Below are positions 35,602 through 45,156 of a stretch of DNA of 64,000 bases, piece by piece; position 1 is the first letter of the stretch, and each line of letters opens with the position of its first letter. A program made the position numbers and the translations under genes. Source of the stretch: Streptococcus halotolerans (GTDB lineage: Bacteria; Bacillota; Bacilli; Lactobacillales; Streptococcaceae). The stretch is taken from NCBI RefSeq assembly GCF_001598035.1, contig NZ_CP014835.1:434001-498000 (forward strand). Reading direction: 5' to 3'. The notes below the pieces were generated by a model. The model saw only the letters and a list, made by a program, of their open reading frames with translations. It was not told where the DNA came from and searched no databases.

Positions 35602-36174
35602 TTATCGTCTATTTTGAAGGGTTGCTACAAAGCGGGCGACCTTGCTTTTAGCGTATTTAAAACTGATATTATGAGACTCAAGGTAATCGTCAAAATCTTT
35701 TTGACCTTGTGTAGCGTCTTCAACTTCCAGTTCTAGTTCGTAATCGATGCGATCGGCATAGTGATTTTTATCTAAGGCAAGGAGGCCAATTGGTAGGCGG
35801 GTTTCGCGTCGAATAGTGGTTAAATGACCTAAAACAGATAGTCTTTTGAGAGGGATATTTTTTTCGGTGAGTAGTTCTCTGACTTTGCAATCGGGAAATT
35901 GTCCGCTATCCATGATTTCTCTGGCTTCTTCCTTAGTTAGGTCAACGTTGTATTCCATAGTGCCTACTTGTTCAGGGATTTTTAAGGTTAATTCGGCCAC
36001 CTTGTCGAAGGTCCTAATACGAAGTGATAGCTTTTTGGCACGCATATCTCCTTCGGGAGTGTCGAAGTAATAATTGGTTTGGGTGACAGGACTGACATGC
36101 ATTAGGAGATTTTGCAGATGATTAAACTCTGCTTTATTAAGCATGGTCTTGTATTCGATTTCGAGATTACTCAT
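35602..36174 (-). CDS. CYTH-domain triphosphate-binding protein (YjbK-like)
   Basis: The 190-residue protein has the ExExK signature at the N-terminus (Glu5, Glu7, Lys9) and the beta-strand pattern of a triphosphate tunnel enzyme (SLRIRTF, AELTLKIPE, IDYELELEVED). CYTH proteins act on inorganic triphosphate, thiamine triphosphate or nucleotides in a metal-dependent way. It is divergent from relQ, a (p)ppGpp synthetase, an arrangement conserved in streptococci. That suggests a link to alarmone or polyphosphate chemistry, which is inference. Confidence 0.88.
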   Translation of the reverse strand: MSNLEIEYKTMLNKAEFNHLQNLLMHVSPVTQTNYYFDTPEGDMRAKKLSLRIRTFDKVAELTLKIPEQVGTMEYNVDLTKEEAREIMDSGQFPDCKVRELLTEKNIPLKRLSVLGHLTTIRRETRLPIGLLALDKNHYADRIDYELELEVEDATQGQKDFDDYLESHNISFKYAKSKVARFVATLQNRR

Positions 36175-36209
36175 AGACGGTTTTATTTCCTTTTTTGGTC
36201 TGAATATTA

Positions 36210-36218
36210 TGCTATAAT
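36210..36218 (+). promoter_or_regulatory. relQ operon promoter, extended -10
   Basis: TGC TATAAT; predicted start near 36225, leaving a leader of about 80 nt before the relQ ATG. Confidence 0.6.
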
Positions 36219-36303
36219 AATGATTAGATTTATTTTATAAAAAACTCCTCTTTTTTACAAGGATGTGCCGTAAAACAAGATGGAAATTAGACAGGAGTCC
36301 TCA

Positions 36304-36975
36304 ATGACAATGGATTGGGAAGAATTTTTAGACCCCTATATTCAAGCCGTTGGCGAATTAAAAATTAAACTGCGGGGTATTCGTAAACAATATCGTAAAC
36401 AAAAAAAGCATTCTCCTATCGAGTTCGTTACTGGACGAGTAAAGTCGGTAGAGAGCATTCAAGAAAAAATGGCTCTGCGTGGTGTTCTTTTGGAAAATAT
36501 TGCTCAAGATATTCAGGACATCGCAGGACTTCGGATCATGGTTCAGTTTGTAGATGATGTGGATGAAGTGTTGCAGTTATTACGACAGCGCCATGATTTA
36601 ACAATTGTTCAAGAACGGGATTATATTCGACATATGAAGTCCAGCGGTTATAGATCCTACCATGTGGTCGTCGAATATCCTGTCGACACTATTGATGGGC
36701 AAAAGACTGTTTTGGCTGAAATTCAAATCAGAACCCTAGCTATGAACTTTTGGGCGACTATTGAACATTCGCTGAACTATAAGTATCGAGGGGATTTTCC
36801 AGACGATATTAAGCAACGCTTAGAAATAACAGCAAGAATGGCATTTGAACTTGATGAGGAGATGCGGAAAATTAGAGAGGACATTCAAGAAGCTCAGTTG
36901 CTTTTTGATCCGGCAAATAGAAGTTTAAGTGATGGTATAGGAAACAGTGATGACACAGACGAATATTACAGATAA
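36304..36975 (+). CDS. relQ: small alarmone synthetase RelQ
   Basis: RelQ makes (p)ppGpp from GDP/GTP and ATP. The 223-residue protein has only the synthetase domain: [10 protein letters not shown], the GTP-binding ITGR-like segment ([12 protein letters not shown]), [22 protein letters not shown] and [24 protein letters not shown] with catalytic residues. The C-terminal helix (about 185-210) fits tetramer formation. I start at 36304, after CAGGAG, giving the usual length; 24 bases of upstream frame lack a ribosome site. It overlaps nadK by 26 bp, so NADP and alarmone synthesis are co-expressed. Confidence 0.94.
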   Translation: MTMDWEEFLDPYIQAVGELKIKLRGIRKQYRKQKKHSPIEFVTGRVKSVESIQEKMALRGVLLENIAQDIQDIAGLRIMVQFVDDVDEVLQLLRQRHDLTIVQERDYIRHMKSSGYRSYHVVVEYPVDTIDGQKTVLAEIQIRTLAMNFWATIEHSLNYKYRGDFPDDIKQRLEITARMAFELDEEMRKIREDIQEAQLLFDPANRSLSDGIGNSDDTDEYYR

Positions 36976-37786
36976 GCCGATGCGGGTGGCGATTATCGCA
37001 AATGGTAAATACCAAAGCAAGCGCATTGCTTCAAAATTGTTCAATGTATTGCGTGATGCGCCAGATTTTTATTTAAGTAAGCAAAATCCTGATGTTGTGA
37101 TAACTATCGGTGGTGATGGTATGCTTTTATCTGCTTTCCATATGTACGAGAAAGAATTGGATACCGTTCGTTTTGTTGGTATTCATACAGGTCACTTAGG
37201 CTTTTACACGGATTATCGTGATTTTGAGGTGGATAAGTTAATTGACAACTTGAGACACGACAAGGGAGAAAGTATTTCTTATCCCATCCTTAAAGTGAAG
37301 GTGACTTTGGATGATGGTCGGATTTACCGCTCACGTGCCTTGAATGAAGCAACCTTAAAACGTATTGAAAAAACGATGGTAGCAGACGTTTTAATTAATA
37401 AAGTCAAGTTTGAGCGTTTCCGAGGTGATGGCATCTTGGTATCGACACCAACAGGAAGCACTGCTTATAATAAATCGCTAGGAGGTGCTGTTCTTCATCC
37501 AACGATTGAGGCTCTCCAGATGACTGAAATTTCAAGTATTAATAACCGTGTCTTTCGTACGTTAGGGTCATCTATTATTATTCCAAAGGATGATCGCATC
37601 GTTCTTGTGCCAAAACGTTTAGGGACTTATACGGTTTCGATTGATAATAAAACCTATCACCATAAAAATATCGCTAAGGTGGAATTTTACATTTCTAATC
37701 ACAAGATTCATTTTGTGTCTACGCCTAGCCATACTAGTTTTTGGGCCAGGGTTAAGGATGCCTTTATCGGAGACTTGGATTCATGA
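36950..37786 (+). CDS. nadK: NAD kinase
   Basis: The ATP-dependent enzyme makes NADP. The 278-residue product has the conserved [11 protein letters not shown] motif (about residue 50), [18 protein letters not shown], and the [21 protein letters not shown] loop. It starts at the ATG at 36950 inside the relQ 3' end. The downstream pseudouridine synthase overlaps by ATGA, so relQ, nadK and the synthase form one translationally coupled unit. Confidence 0.95.
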   Translation: MTQTNITDKPMRVAIIANGKYQSKRIASKLFNVLRDAPDFYLSKQNPDVVITIGGDGMLLSAFHMYEKELDTVRFVGIHTGHLGFYTDYRDFEVDKLIDNLRHDKGESISYPILKVKVTLDDGRIYRSRALNEATLKRIEKTMVADVLINKVKFERFRGDGILVSTPTGSTAYNKSLGGAVLHPTIEALQMTEISSINNRVFRTLGSSIIIPKDDRIVLVPKRLGTYTVSIDNKTYHHKNIAKVEFYISNHKIHFVSTPSHTSFWARVKDAFIGDLDS

Positions 37787-38679
37787 GGTTTGAATTTGTC
37801 GCCCACAGACCAGGTAAGGTCAAATCCCTTTTAAAGGAACATGATATTTCCAAGGGTCTTTTGGCTAAAATTAAGTTTAGAGGAGGCCGTATTTGGGTTA
37901 ACAATGAGGAGCAAAATGCGATTTACATTGTTGATGTTGGAGATGTGATTGCTGTGGATATTCCAGATGAATTGCCTTATGAAAAATTAGAGCCGATTAT
38001 GGTGCCTTTGTCGATCGTATCTGAAGATGATCATTTTTTGGTACTTAATAAGCCTTCGGGAGTGGCTAGTATTCCGAGTGTCAACCATTCCAATACTATG
38101 GCTAACTTCGTTAAAGGCTATTTTATGAAAAACAAGTATCCTAATTTGCAAGTTCACATTGTTACACGTTTAGACCGTGACACTAGTGGATTGATGTTAT
38201 TTGCCAAGCACGGCTATGCGCATGCTCGCTTGGATAAGCAGTTACAAAAGAAAGCTATTGAAAAACGCTACTTTTCCCTTATTTCTGGTAAGGGAAAACT
38301 TGACAAGCAAGGGGAAATCATTGCACCAATAGCGCGTGATGAGGATTCTATTATCACTAGAAGGGTCCACCATTCTGGAAAGTATGCTCATACAACCTAT
38401 GAGGTAATGGCTTCTTATGGTGATGTTCATCTTGTTGATATTCGACTGCATACAGGACGTACGCACCAAATACGGGTTCACTTTGCTCACATCGGTTTTC
38501 CTCTCTTAGGTGATGATTTATACGGTGGCCGAATGGATTTGGGGATTGAGCGACAAGCTCTGCATTGTCACACCTTATCATTCTTTGATCCTTTCAAAGG
38601 AGAGAGGGTGACACATGAGCTTGGCTTGACAAATGATTTCGAAAACGTTATCATGTCATTAGAAAATAATAATAGATAG
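37783..38679 (+). CDS. RluA/RluD-family pseudouridine synthase
   Basis: A 298-residue enzyme that isomerises uridine in rRNA or tRNA. An N-terminal S4-like RNA-binding part (residues 5-75) precedes the synthase domain; the catalytic Asp is in [16 protein letters not shown] (about residue 131), and [28 protein letters not shown] is the family C-terminal signature. The exact target site (RluD-, RluC- or YjbO-like) cannot be fixed by eye. The ATG overlaps the nadK stop. Confidence 0.92.
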   Translation: MRFEFVAHRPGKVKSLLKEHDISKGLLAKIKFRGGRIWVNNEEQNAIYIVDVGDVIAVDIPDELPYEKLEPIMVPLSIVSEDDHFLVLNKPSGVASIPSVNHSNTMANFVKGYFMKNKYPNLQVHIVTRLDRDTSGLMLFAKHGYAHARLDKQLQKKAIEKRYFSLISGKGKLDKQGEIIAPIARDEDSIITRRVHHSGKYAHTTYEVMASYGDVHLVDIRLHTGRTHQIRVHFAHIGFPLLGDDLYGGRMDLGIERQALHCHTLSFFDPFKGERVTHELGLTNDFENVIMSLENNNR

Positions 38680-38695
38680 AGGTATTTTTTAAACA

Positions 38696-39691
38696 ATGGA
38701 AGGTATTCGTTCACTTTTTGGTAGTTTGCGTGAAAAAGTTGCTGGAAAACATGTCAAAATCGTTTTTCCAGAAGGAAATGATGAACGTGTTGTTCGTGCA
38801 GCAGCCCGTTTGAAATTTGAAGGTTTGGTTGACCCAATCATCTTAGGTAAACCAGAAGAAGTTAAAGCTTTGCTAGCAAAACTAGGCTTTGAAGATCCAA
38901 AATCTGAAATTATCGATCCAGAAACTTATGACGATTTTGAAGCGATGAAGGAAGCATTTGTTGAGATCCGTAAAGGGAAAGCAACTCCAGAAGATGCTGA
39001 TAAAATGCTTCGTGATGTAAACTATTTTGGTGTGATGTTGGTTCAAATGGGACTTGCTGATGGTATGGTATCTGGTGCTATTCATTCAACGGCTGATACC
39101 GTTCGTCCTGCTCTTCAAATCATCAAAACCAAACCAGGTATTTCTCGTACGTCAGGTGTTTTCTTGCTGAATCGTGAAAATACCAACGAACGTTATATCA
39201 TGGCTGACTGTGCTATCAATATTGAGCCAAACGCTCAAGAATTAGCTGAAATTGCTGTTAATACAGCGCAAACAGCAGCTATCTTTGACATTGATCCTAA
39301 GGTGGCTATGTTGAGCTTTTCAACAAAAGGTTCTGGTAAATCACCACAAGTTGACAAGGTAGCTGAAGCAACTAAATTGGCCAAAGAACTGGCACCTGAA
39401 CTTGCCTTGGATGGTGAATTGCAGTTCGATGCAGCCTTTGTTCCAGGGACAGCAGCCATTAAAGCACCAGATAGCGATGTTGCTGGGCAAGCAAATACCT
39501 TTGTCTTTCCAGATCTTCAATCAGGAAACATTGGTTATAAAATTGCACAACGCTTAGGAATGTTTGATGCTATTGGACCAATTCTTCAAGGACTTAACAA
39601 ACCTGTTAATGATCTCTCTCGTGGTTCAAGTGCTGATGATATTTACAAACTTGGTATCATTACAGCAGCCCAAGCACTAGAAGAAAAATAA
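38696..39691 (+). CDS. pta: phosphate acetyltransferase
   Basis: Pta interconverts acetyl-CoA and acetyl phosphate, feeding ATP synthesis through acetate kinase. The 331-residue single-domain form is normal for Firmicutes: VKIVFPEGNDERVVRAA at the N-terminus, GLADGMVSGAIHSTADTVRPALQ and the C-terminal DLSRGSSADDIY phosphate-binding motif. GGTATTTT precedes the ATG, so the ribosome site is modest, and co-transcription with the upstream genes is likely (16-bp gap). A terminator follows directly. Confidence 0.95.
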   Translation: MEGIRSLFGSLREKVAGKHVKIVFPEGNDERVVRAAARLKFEGLVDPIILGKPEEVKALLAKLGFEDPKSEIIDPETYDDFEAMKEAFVEIRKGKATPEDADKMLRDVNYFGVMLVQMGLADGMVSGAIHSTADTVRPALQIIKTKPGISRTSGVFLLNRENTNERYIMADCAINIEPNAQELAEIAVNTAQTAAIFDIDPKVAMLSFSTKGSGKSPQVDKVAEATKLAKELAPELALDGELQFDAAFVPGTAAIKAPDSDVAGQANTFVFPDLQSGNIGYKIAQRLGMFDAIGPILQGLNKPVNDLSRGSSADDIYKLGIITAAQALEEK

Positions 39692-39695
39692 TTCT

Positions 39696-39722
39696 AAAAG
39701 CTGAGTTTTTTGCTCGGCTTTT
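39696..39722 (+). terminator. terminator after pta
   Basis: AAAGCTGAG / CTCGGCTTTT stem with a 7-base loop and T-run. Confidence 0.85.
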
Positions 39723-39752
39723 GTCGTTTAAAAAGAAGAAGAGGAGTATGTA

Positions 39753-40508
39753 ATGGTAAAAACAGCTTTAGTAACAGGAGCAACAGCTGGTTTTGGAGCT
39801 TCAATTGCAAGAGAATTAGTGGCAAATGGTTATCAAGTAATTGGGACAGGTCGCCGCTTAGCGCGCTTAACAGCTTTAAAAAACGAGTTAGGCGATGCCT
39901 TCTTTCCCCTTCAAATGGATTTGCAATCAAAAGAAAATATCTCTGAAGCACTTGAACAGATTCCAGAGGTATTTCAACCGATTGATATACTGGTCAATAA
40001 TGCGGGGCTAGCTTTGGGGCTTGAAAAGGCACATAAAGCTCATTTTGATGACTGGGAAACCATGATTATGACTAATGTCATGGGATTAACCTACTTGACT
40101 CGCCAAGTCTTGCCAGACATGGTAAGACGTCAGTCTGGTTATGTGATTAATATAGGATCGATTGCTGGTAACTACCCATATCCAGGTGGCAATATTTATG
40201 GTGCTACTAAGGCCTTTGTGAAACAATTTTCGCTCAATCTTAGAGCTGATTTAGCTGGAACGCATGTCAGAGTAACTAATATTGAGCCTGGTCTGGCTGG
40301 TGGGACAGAGTTCTCAAATGTTCGCTTTAAAGGTGATGATGAAAAAGCAAGCAAACTCTATGAAAAAGCCAACAGTCTTCAGCCGGAAGATATGGCTAGG
40401 ACAGTGGTTTGGTTGGTTGAACAGCCTGAACACATGAACGTCAATCGTATCGAAATCATGCCAACTTCCCAAAGCTTTGGTGCTTTGCCTGTCTATAAAG
40501 AAGATTAA
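39753..40508 (+). CDS. NADP-dependent short-chain dehydrogenase, YdfG-like
   Basis: A 251-residue classical SDR: nucleotide loop TGATAGFGASIA, GTGRR as NADP-specific basic pair, NNAGLALG, catalytic Ser in NIGSIAGNYPYPG and YGATK (YxxxK). YdfG-type enzymes oxidise serine, 3-hydroxy acids and malonic semialdehyde or reduce the matching carbonyls. AAGAGGAG precedes the ATG. It lies alone between terminators. Confidence 0.9.
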   Translation: MVKTALVTGATAGFGASIARELVANGYQVIGTGRRLARLTALKNELGDAFFPLQMDLQSKENISEALEQIPEVFQPIDILVNNAGLALGLEKAHKAHFDDWETMIMTNVMGLTYLTRQVLPDMVRRQSGYVINIGSIAGNYPYPGGNIYGATKAFVKQFSLNLRADLAGTHVRVTNIEPGLAGGTEFSNVRFKGDDEKASKLYEKANSLQPEDMARTVVWLVEQPEHMNVNRIEIMPTSQSFGALPVYKED

Positions 40509-40549
40509 TCTTTAAAAAGTGCCCATTTCCGATGGTTAAAGAAAACAAG

Positions 40550-40590
40550 AAAAGTGAAGTTGAAACTAAAATTCAACTTCACTTTTGGTT
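40550..40590. terminator. bidirectional terminator, SDR gene / cation efflux gene
   Basis: A perfect 15-bp stem (AAAAGTGAAGTTGAA / TTCAACTTCACTTTT) lies between convergent genes with A and T flanks. Confidence 0.9.
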
Positions 40591-41786
40591 TAATCATCCT
40601 CTATTTTTGTAATTTGATGGTAGATTAAATACCACTTTTCGTTACGACGCCAGAGGCTCATGTGCTGTTTGTTTTCTAAAGTATAGGTCAGTAATTTTGT
40701 TTTTTGGCTAATGTTTTTTACTTGAAAGTTAGTGAAGTTGGCAGGGTAAAAGATTTGTTGATCCATAACCTGCTCCTTATTCAAAATTTTGCCATCGGCT
40801 TCAATAGTAAAGAAATCTTCGGAGATGTATTGCTCAAAATCTGGGATTTTGGAAAGGATGATCATCTCATTTTTGTATAGTTTTTTGACCACATTTCCAA
40901 AAATATCGTCTTCAGGAATAGCAGCGGGTTCAACGTGGATATCAATATCATAAACTGAGAAACGTTCACTGAGCATTTTTTCGACTTGTTCTGTAATATC
41001 ATGGCTCTCATAAACCGAAAGATCTGGATTCATCTCTAAAACAATATCTAGGTAAATATTACTACCGTATGTTCGTCCACGCTGCGATTTTACCGCGGTT
41101 ATTTTAGGAATTTCTAGAATGGCTGCTTCATATTTTTTGAGTTGAGATTGGTCAAAACCGTCAGATAGGCTAAATGTCGCTTCCATAAATATCCCATAGG
41201 CTGTTCTAAGGATAAAAAACGTGATAATAACAGCGACTAAGTGGTCAATAATAGGGAAATTTAGTGAGGTTGCGATGATGGCAACCGTAGTTCCCAAAGA
41301 AGTTAGAGCGTCAGAAAGATTATCTTTTGAGGCGGCAACTAAGGCACTCGATTTTACTTTTTTGGAGAGTGTTTTATTGTAAATATAAACCCCAAACATG
41401 ACCAGGGCTGAGATAAGGCCAACAATAGCACCGAGAGGGTCAATAGCAGCTTCTTTGCCTGAGATAATTCTTTGGATGGTTTGGATTAATACTTGAAAAC
41501 CAACCAAAAACATGATGAATGATGTAATCAAGCTAGAAAGATCTTCAATCTTCCAATGACCAAAACGATGGTCTTCATCAGCTGGCTGGCTGGCTAGGTG
41601 TAGCCCAATCAAAAGCGTAACATTTCCGACGATATCAGACAAGTTATTAAAGCCATCGGCTATTAGTGAAGACGAATTAAACCAATAACCAGAAATTAAT
41701 TTACCGATAGTAAGGACAAGGTAAGCTGAAATGCTCAAAATCGGACCACGCTTGGCCAAGCGTAAATTTTCAGAAGGATGTGACAT
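40590..41786 (-). CDS. mntE: cation diffusion facilitator, MntE-like manganese exporter
   Basis: A 398-residue CDF antiporter with six membrane helices (about residues 15-210), a cytoplasmic metal-binding domain (about 215-295) and an extra C-terminal domain of about 100 residues. Helix II has DGFNNLSD, with Asn where Zn transporters have His, and helix V has DNLSD. This Asn-Asp/Asp-Asp site is the pattern described for pneumococcal MntE, which exports Mn. The start is the ATG at 41786 after GAGGAG; the 17 upstream codons overlap its promoter. Confidence 0.82.
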   Translation of the reverse strand: MSHPSENLRLAKRGPILSISAYLVLTIGKLISGYWFNSSSLIADGFNNLSDIVGNVTLLIGLHLASQPADEDHRFGHWKIEDLSSLITSFIMFLVGFQVLIQTIQRIISGKEAAIDPLGAIVGLISALVMFGVYIYNKTLSKKVKSSALVAASKDNLSDALTSLGTTVAIIATSLNFPIIDHLVAVIITFFILRTAYGIFMEATFSLSDGFDQSQLKKYEAAILEIPKITAVKSQRGRTYGSNIYLDIVLEMNPDLSVYESHDITEQVEKMLSERFSVYDIDIHVEPAAIPEDDIFGNVVKKLYKNEMIILSKIPDFEQYISEDFFTIEADGKILNKEQVMDQQIFYPANFTNFQVKNISQKTKLLTYTLENKQHMSLWRRNEKWYLIYHQITKIEDD

Positions 41787-41816
41787 GAAAGCTCCTCTAT
41801 TTTTCTTAACTTTACC

Positions 41817-41825
41817 ATTATAACA
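41817..41825 (-). promoter_or_regulatory. mntE promoter, extended -10
   Basis: Minus strand TGT TATAAT, about 30 bases before the ATG, directly after the symporter terminator. Confidence 0.6.
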
Positions 41826-41828
41826 CAA

Positions 41829-41852
41829 GAAAAACACCAGTTTCCTGATGTT
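41829..41852 (-). terminator. terminator of the second symporter gene
   Basis: Minus strand ACATCAG-GAAA-CTGGTGT followed by TTTT. Confidence 0.8.
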
Positions 41853-41858
41853 TGTGTC

Positions 41859-43190
41859 TTATTTTTGCTTTGTAAAATATTTCTTCGTTTCATGAAGGAT
41901 GACTGGCGATAATCCAAGCAATGCTATCAGGTTAGGAAAGGCCATAAGACCATTAACAATATCAGCCAACACCCAAATCGTTTCCAAGCTAATGTAGCCG
42001 CCAAGAGCAATCATAACAACATATAAAATGCGATAGACGATGATCGATTTACTCCCAAAGAGAAATTCAAAACAGCGTTCTCCATAGTATGACCACCCGA
42101 GGATAGTTGTAAAGGCAAAGAGTATGAGACTGATCGTCAAAGCAACTTGACCAATATTACCGAAAACTTGACTGAAGGCAAATTGTGTTAAGATGGCGCC
42201 GTTCAAGTCTGTTGACCACCCATCAGTAACGATAATAGCCAAACCAGTTAGGGTACAGATAATGATAGTGTCGATAAAGGTACCTGTCATTGAAATCAAT
42301 CCTTGTTCAACAGGTTCATTGGTACGAGCAGCGGCAGCAGCAATGGGAGCAGAACCCAGGCCAGACTCATTAGAGAAGACTCCGCGAGCCACACCAGATT
42401 GAATGGCTAACATGAAACCGGCACCTGCAAATCCTCCCAGAGCAGCTTGCCCCGTGAAGGCCGATTTAAAAATAAGGATGAGACTTGGAATAAAGTTGTT
42501 AGCATTAGCAAGGATAACCGCAATAGCAGCTAGGATGTAAATCCCTGCCATGAAAGGAACTAACTTTTCAGAAACTTTTGAAATGGATTGAATCCCACCA
42601 AAGATGATAGCGGCCACAAGCACAGCCAAGATAGGACTAACCAGTTGTGGCGAAAGCCCTATCGTATTTTTCAGTGAATCCGTAATGGAATTGACTTGTG
42701 TAAAGGTTCCTGATCCTAGGAGCGCTACCATAGATCCAAAAATTGAGAAAATAACCGCTAGCCATTTCCATTTTTGTCCCAGACCATTGGTGATGTAGTA
42801 CATTGGTCCACCAGCTTTTTCACCATTTTCGTCTGTGATACGATATTTGATAGCAAGAAGTCCTTCAGCATATTTGGTTGCCATACCAAAAAAGGCAGCA
42901 ACCCACATCCAAAAGAGAGCACCAGGACCACCAAGCTTAATCGCAGTGGCAACACCAACAATATTACCAGTACCTACTGTTGCAGCGAGTGCTGTTGCTA
43001 AAGCAGCGAAACTGGAGATATCGCCATCACCATTAGCATCATCTGAAAAAATCAGTTTAATAGCAGTAGGGAGTTTGAAAATCTGAATAAAACCTAGTCG
43101 GCTAGAAAGGAAGATCCCAGTTCCAACCAAAAGGATTAGTAAGGGAGGTCCCCAAACGTATCCATCAATGGATGATAGTAATTCGTACAT
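41859..43190 (-). CDS. sodium:alanine/glycine symporter (AGCS family), second copy
   Basis: A 443-residue transporter with about 11 membrane helices and the AGCS signature GTGNIVGVATAI near residue 75, GGPMYYI near 130 and SNESGLGSAPIAAAAA near 280. It is close to its neighbour at 43311 over the whole length, so the pair is a tandem duplication, with clear divergence in the central helices and C-terminus. The gene has its own consensus promoter (43246-43275) and is not directly behind the riboswitch, so its expression can differ from the first copy. Confidence 0.92.
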   Translation of the reverse strand: MYELLSSIDGYVWGPPLLILLVGTGIFLSSRLGFIQIFKLPTAIKLIFSDDANGDGDISSFAALATALAATVGTGNIVGVATAIKLGGPGALFWMWVAAFFGMATKYAEGLLAIKYRITDENGEKAGGPMYYITNGLGQKWKWLAVIFSIFGSMVALLGSGTFTQVNSITDSLKNTIGLSPQLVSPILAVLVAAIIFGGIQSISKVSEKLVPFMAGIYILAAIAVILANANNFIPSLILIFKSAFTGQAALGGFAGAGFMLAIQSGVARGVFSNESGLGSAPIAAAAARTNEPVEQGLISMTGTFIDTIIICTLTGLAIIVTDGWSTDLNGAILTQFAFSQVFGNIGQVALTISLILFAFTTILGWSYYGERCFEFLFGSKSIIVYRILYVVMIALGGYISLETIWVLADIVNGLMAFPNLIALLGLSPVILHETKKYFTKQK

Positions 43191-43245
43191 GGTTGTATAC
43201 TTTCTATAATGATTATTGGATTAAGGTTATAAATTGACGTTGTCT

Positions 43246-43275
43246 ATTATATAGTTACTTGAAATGATTTGTCAA
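43246..43275 (-). promoter_or_regulatory. promoter of the second symporter gene
   Basis: Minus strand TTGACA, 18-bp spacer, TATAAT: perfect sigma-A hexamers. Confidence 0.8.
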
Positions 43276-43310
43276 ATAGAGAAAATACTATAAAAAATGA
43301 GTATTGTCAG

Positions 43311-44636
43311 CTAATTTTTATCAAAATATCGTCTCGTTTCTTTAATAATAATCGGTGAAAGCGCTAAAAGTGCTATTAAATTAGGAATGGCCATGAGGCC
43401 GTTAACGATGTCTGCCAAAATCCAAATCAACTCAAGATTAAGAAAACCACCTAAACTGACCATGAGAACGAAAATCAAACGGTATAAAGACAGGTGTTTG
43501 ACACCAAACAAGAACTCAAAACACCGCTCACCATAATAAGACCACCCAAGAATTGTTGTGAAAGCAAAAAGTAAAAGTGAGATGGTTAAGGCTATAATAC
43601 CCCATTCACCAAAAATGTCAGCAAAGGCAGCTTGGGTAAGAGGGGCACCATCAAGGGATGTTGTCCATTGACCAGTCACCAGTATAGCTAAACCCGTCAG
43701 GGTACAGATAATGATGGTATCGATAAAGGTACCTGTCATTGAAATCAAACCTTGCTCCACAGGCTCATCTGTTTTAGCTGCCGCTGCCGCAATTGGTGCA
43801 GAGCCTAATCCAGATTCATTTGAGAAAACCCCACGTGCGATACCTTTTTGGATTGCTTCCTTTACCACAGCTCCAGTAAAACCACCAATAGCAGCAGTTT
43901 TGCTAAAGGCTGAGGTAACTACAAGAGAAATCGTCGGAAGGATGTGTTGATAATGAAAGGCGATGACTAATAAAGTGGCAATGATATAAAGGCTTGCCAT
44001 AAATGGGACGACTTTTTCTGAAATTTTTGAGATTGACTGGATGCCGCCGAAGATAATAAGTGCAGTCAAGGCTCCTAAACCGAGACTAACCAGTTTAGGT
44101 GAGAAACCAAGGCTATTTTCTAAAGAAGAGGTAATGGAATTGACCTGCGTAAAGGTTCCAATACCAAACCAAGCAACCAACACTCCCGCGACAGCAAAGA
44201 AGATGGCTAAAGGCTTCCACTTTTGTCCCATTCCATTGATAATATAGTACATTGGTCCGCCAGAAACGTCTCCATTAGCATCCTTGCTGCGATATTTAAC
44301 TGCTAAGAGTCCTTCAGCGTATTTAGTGGCCATGCCGAAGAAAGCAGCAACCCACATCCAAAAAAGAGCACCAGGACCACCACTTTTAATAGCCGTCGCC
44401 ACTCCAACGATATTCCCAGTACCCACGGTTCCTGCTAATGCTGTTGCCAGAGCGGCAAAACTGGAAATGTCACCTTCACCCTTATCCTCAGCAAAAATGA
44501 GCTGAATGGCTTTGGGTAATTTGGTCACTTGAATAAGATATAACCTGCTTGAAAGGTAAACACCAGTCCCAACCAAGAGAATTAAAAGTGGCGGTCCCCA
44601 AACGAAACTGTCTAAATGAGTGAAAAAAGCAATCAT
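43311..44636 (-). CDS. sodium:alanine/glycine symporter (AGCS family), riboswitch-controlled copy
   Basis: The 441-residue AGCS symporter imports alanine or glycine with Na+. GTGNIVGVATAI, GGPMYYI and SNESGLGSAPIAAAAA are conserved with the downstream paralog. Its 5' leader of about 345 nt carries a tandem glycine riboswitch, so it is almost certainly controlled by glycine. In S. pyogenes a glycine riboswitch in front of such a gene has been reported to lower expression at high glycine. AAGGAG lies before the ATG. Confidence 0.93.
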   Translation of the reverse strand: MIAFFTHLDSFVWGPPLLILLVGTGVYLSSRLYLIQVTKLPKAIQLIFAEDKGEGDISSFAALATALAGTVGTGNIVGVATAIKSGGPGALFWMWVAAFFGMATKYAEGLLAVKYRSKDANGDVSGGPMYYIINGMGQKWKPLAIFFAVAGVLVAWFGIGTFTQVNSITSSLENSLGFSPKLVSLGLGALTALIIFGGIQSISKISEKVVPFMASLYIIATLLVIAFHYQHILPTISLVVTSAFSKTAAIGGFTGAVVKEAIQKGIARGVFSNESGLGSAPIAAAAAKTDEPVEQGLISMTGTFIDTIIICTLTGLAILVTGQWTTSLDGAPLTQAAFADIFGEWGIIALTISLLLFAFTTILGWSYYGERCFEFLFGVKHLSLYRLIFVLMVSLGGFLNLELIWILADIVNGLMAIPNLIALLALSPIIIKETRRYFDKN

Positions 44637-44755
44637 GACAAACTCCTTAACCGAAGGATTATCGATTAAACAAAAGAAAGAAAAACCACCTCTATTGAGA
44701 TGGTTGTATGGTTACTAACGAAAATAGACGATGATAGCTAAAAAGCCGTATCAAA

Positions 44756-44778
44756 ATAGACCCTTAATAATAGGTCTT
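44756..44778 (-). promoter_or_regulatory. expression-platform hairpin of the glycine riboswitch
   Basis: Minus strand AGACC ... GGTCT hairpin followed by ATTTTG, about 20 nt after aptamer 2. It could be the intrinsic terminator or its competitor. Confidence 0.4.
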
Positions 44779-44794
44779 TTTCCTTTTGTCTTTG

Positions 44795-44955
44795 CTTCTG
44801 TCCTTTTGCCTGAGAGATTGAGCATTGCCTTGCCCCTTCGGCGCCCCACTAAAGAGGTCTCTCCAGAAGTCCGTCAGTAAACCAGTCCCACCTTTGATGA
44901 GGTACCTGAGAGTTTAACTCCTTCGGCGATAGTTGTTGGACTATCTTCTCCTGAT
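44795..44955 (-). promoter_or_regulatory. tandem glycine riboswitch
   Basis: Read on the minus strand, two aptamers follow each other. The first has GCCGAAGGAG and CTCTCAGGTACC; the second has GCCGAAGGGGCAAGGC and CTCTCAGGCAAAAGGACAG. These are the conserved glycine aptamer cores. A short linker joins them. It lies between the promoter at 44987-45015 and the first symporter gene. Confidence 0.93.
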
Positions 44956-44986
44956 TAACATCATTCGGTATATTTTATTTTGATTT

Positions 44987-45015
44987 ATCATAATCTAATC
45001 TGTTAGACTTGTCAA
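44987..45015 (-). promoter_or_regulatory. promoter of the riboswitch-symporter transcript
   Basis: Minus strand TTGACA, 17-bp spacer, TATGAT; predicted start near 44980. Confidence 0.85.
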
Positions 45016-45114
45016 GTTTATTTTTAGAAACAGTTTAAATTGCCCTAGAAAACGAACAATGTGACAACTTTAAGGAAAAACGAAAAAATTCTAGGAGATT
45101 TTACACGTTAAAAA

Positions 45115-45123
45115 TGGTAAAAT
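45115..45123 (+). promoter_or_regulatory. pcrA promoter, extended -10
   Basis: TGG TAAAAT about 33 bases before the ATG. Confidence 0.5.
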
Positions 45124-45156
45124 GGTAGATGATTTTACAAAAAGAAAGAGGACCTT

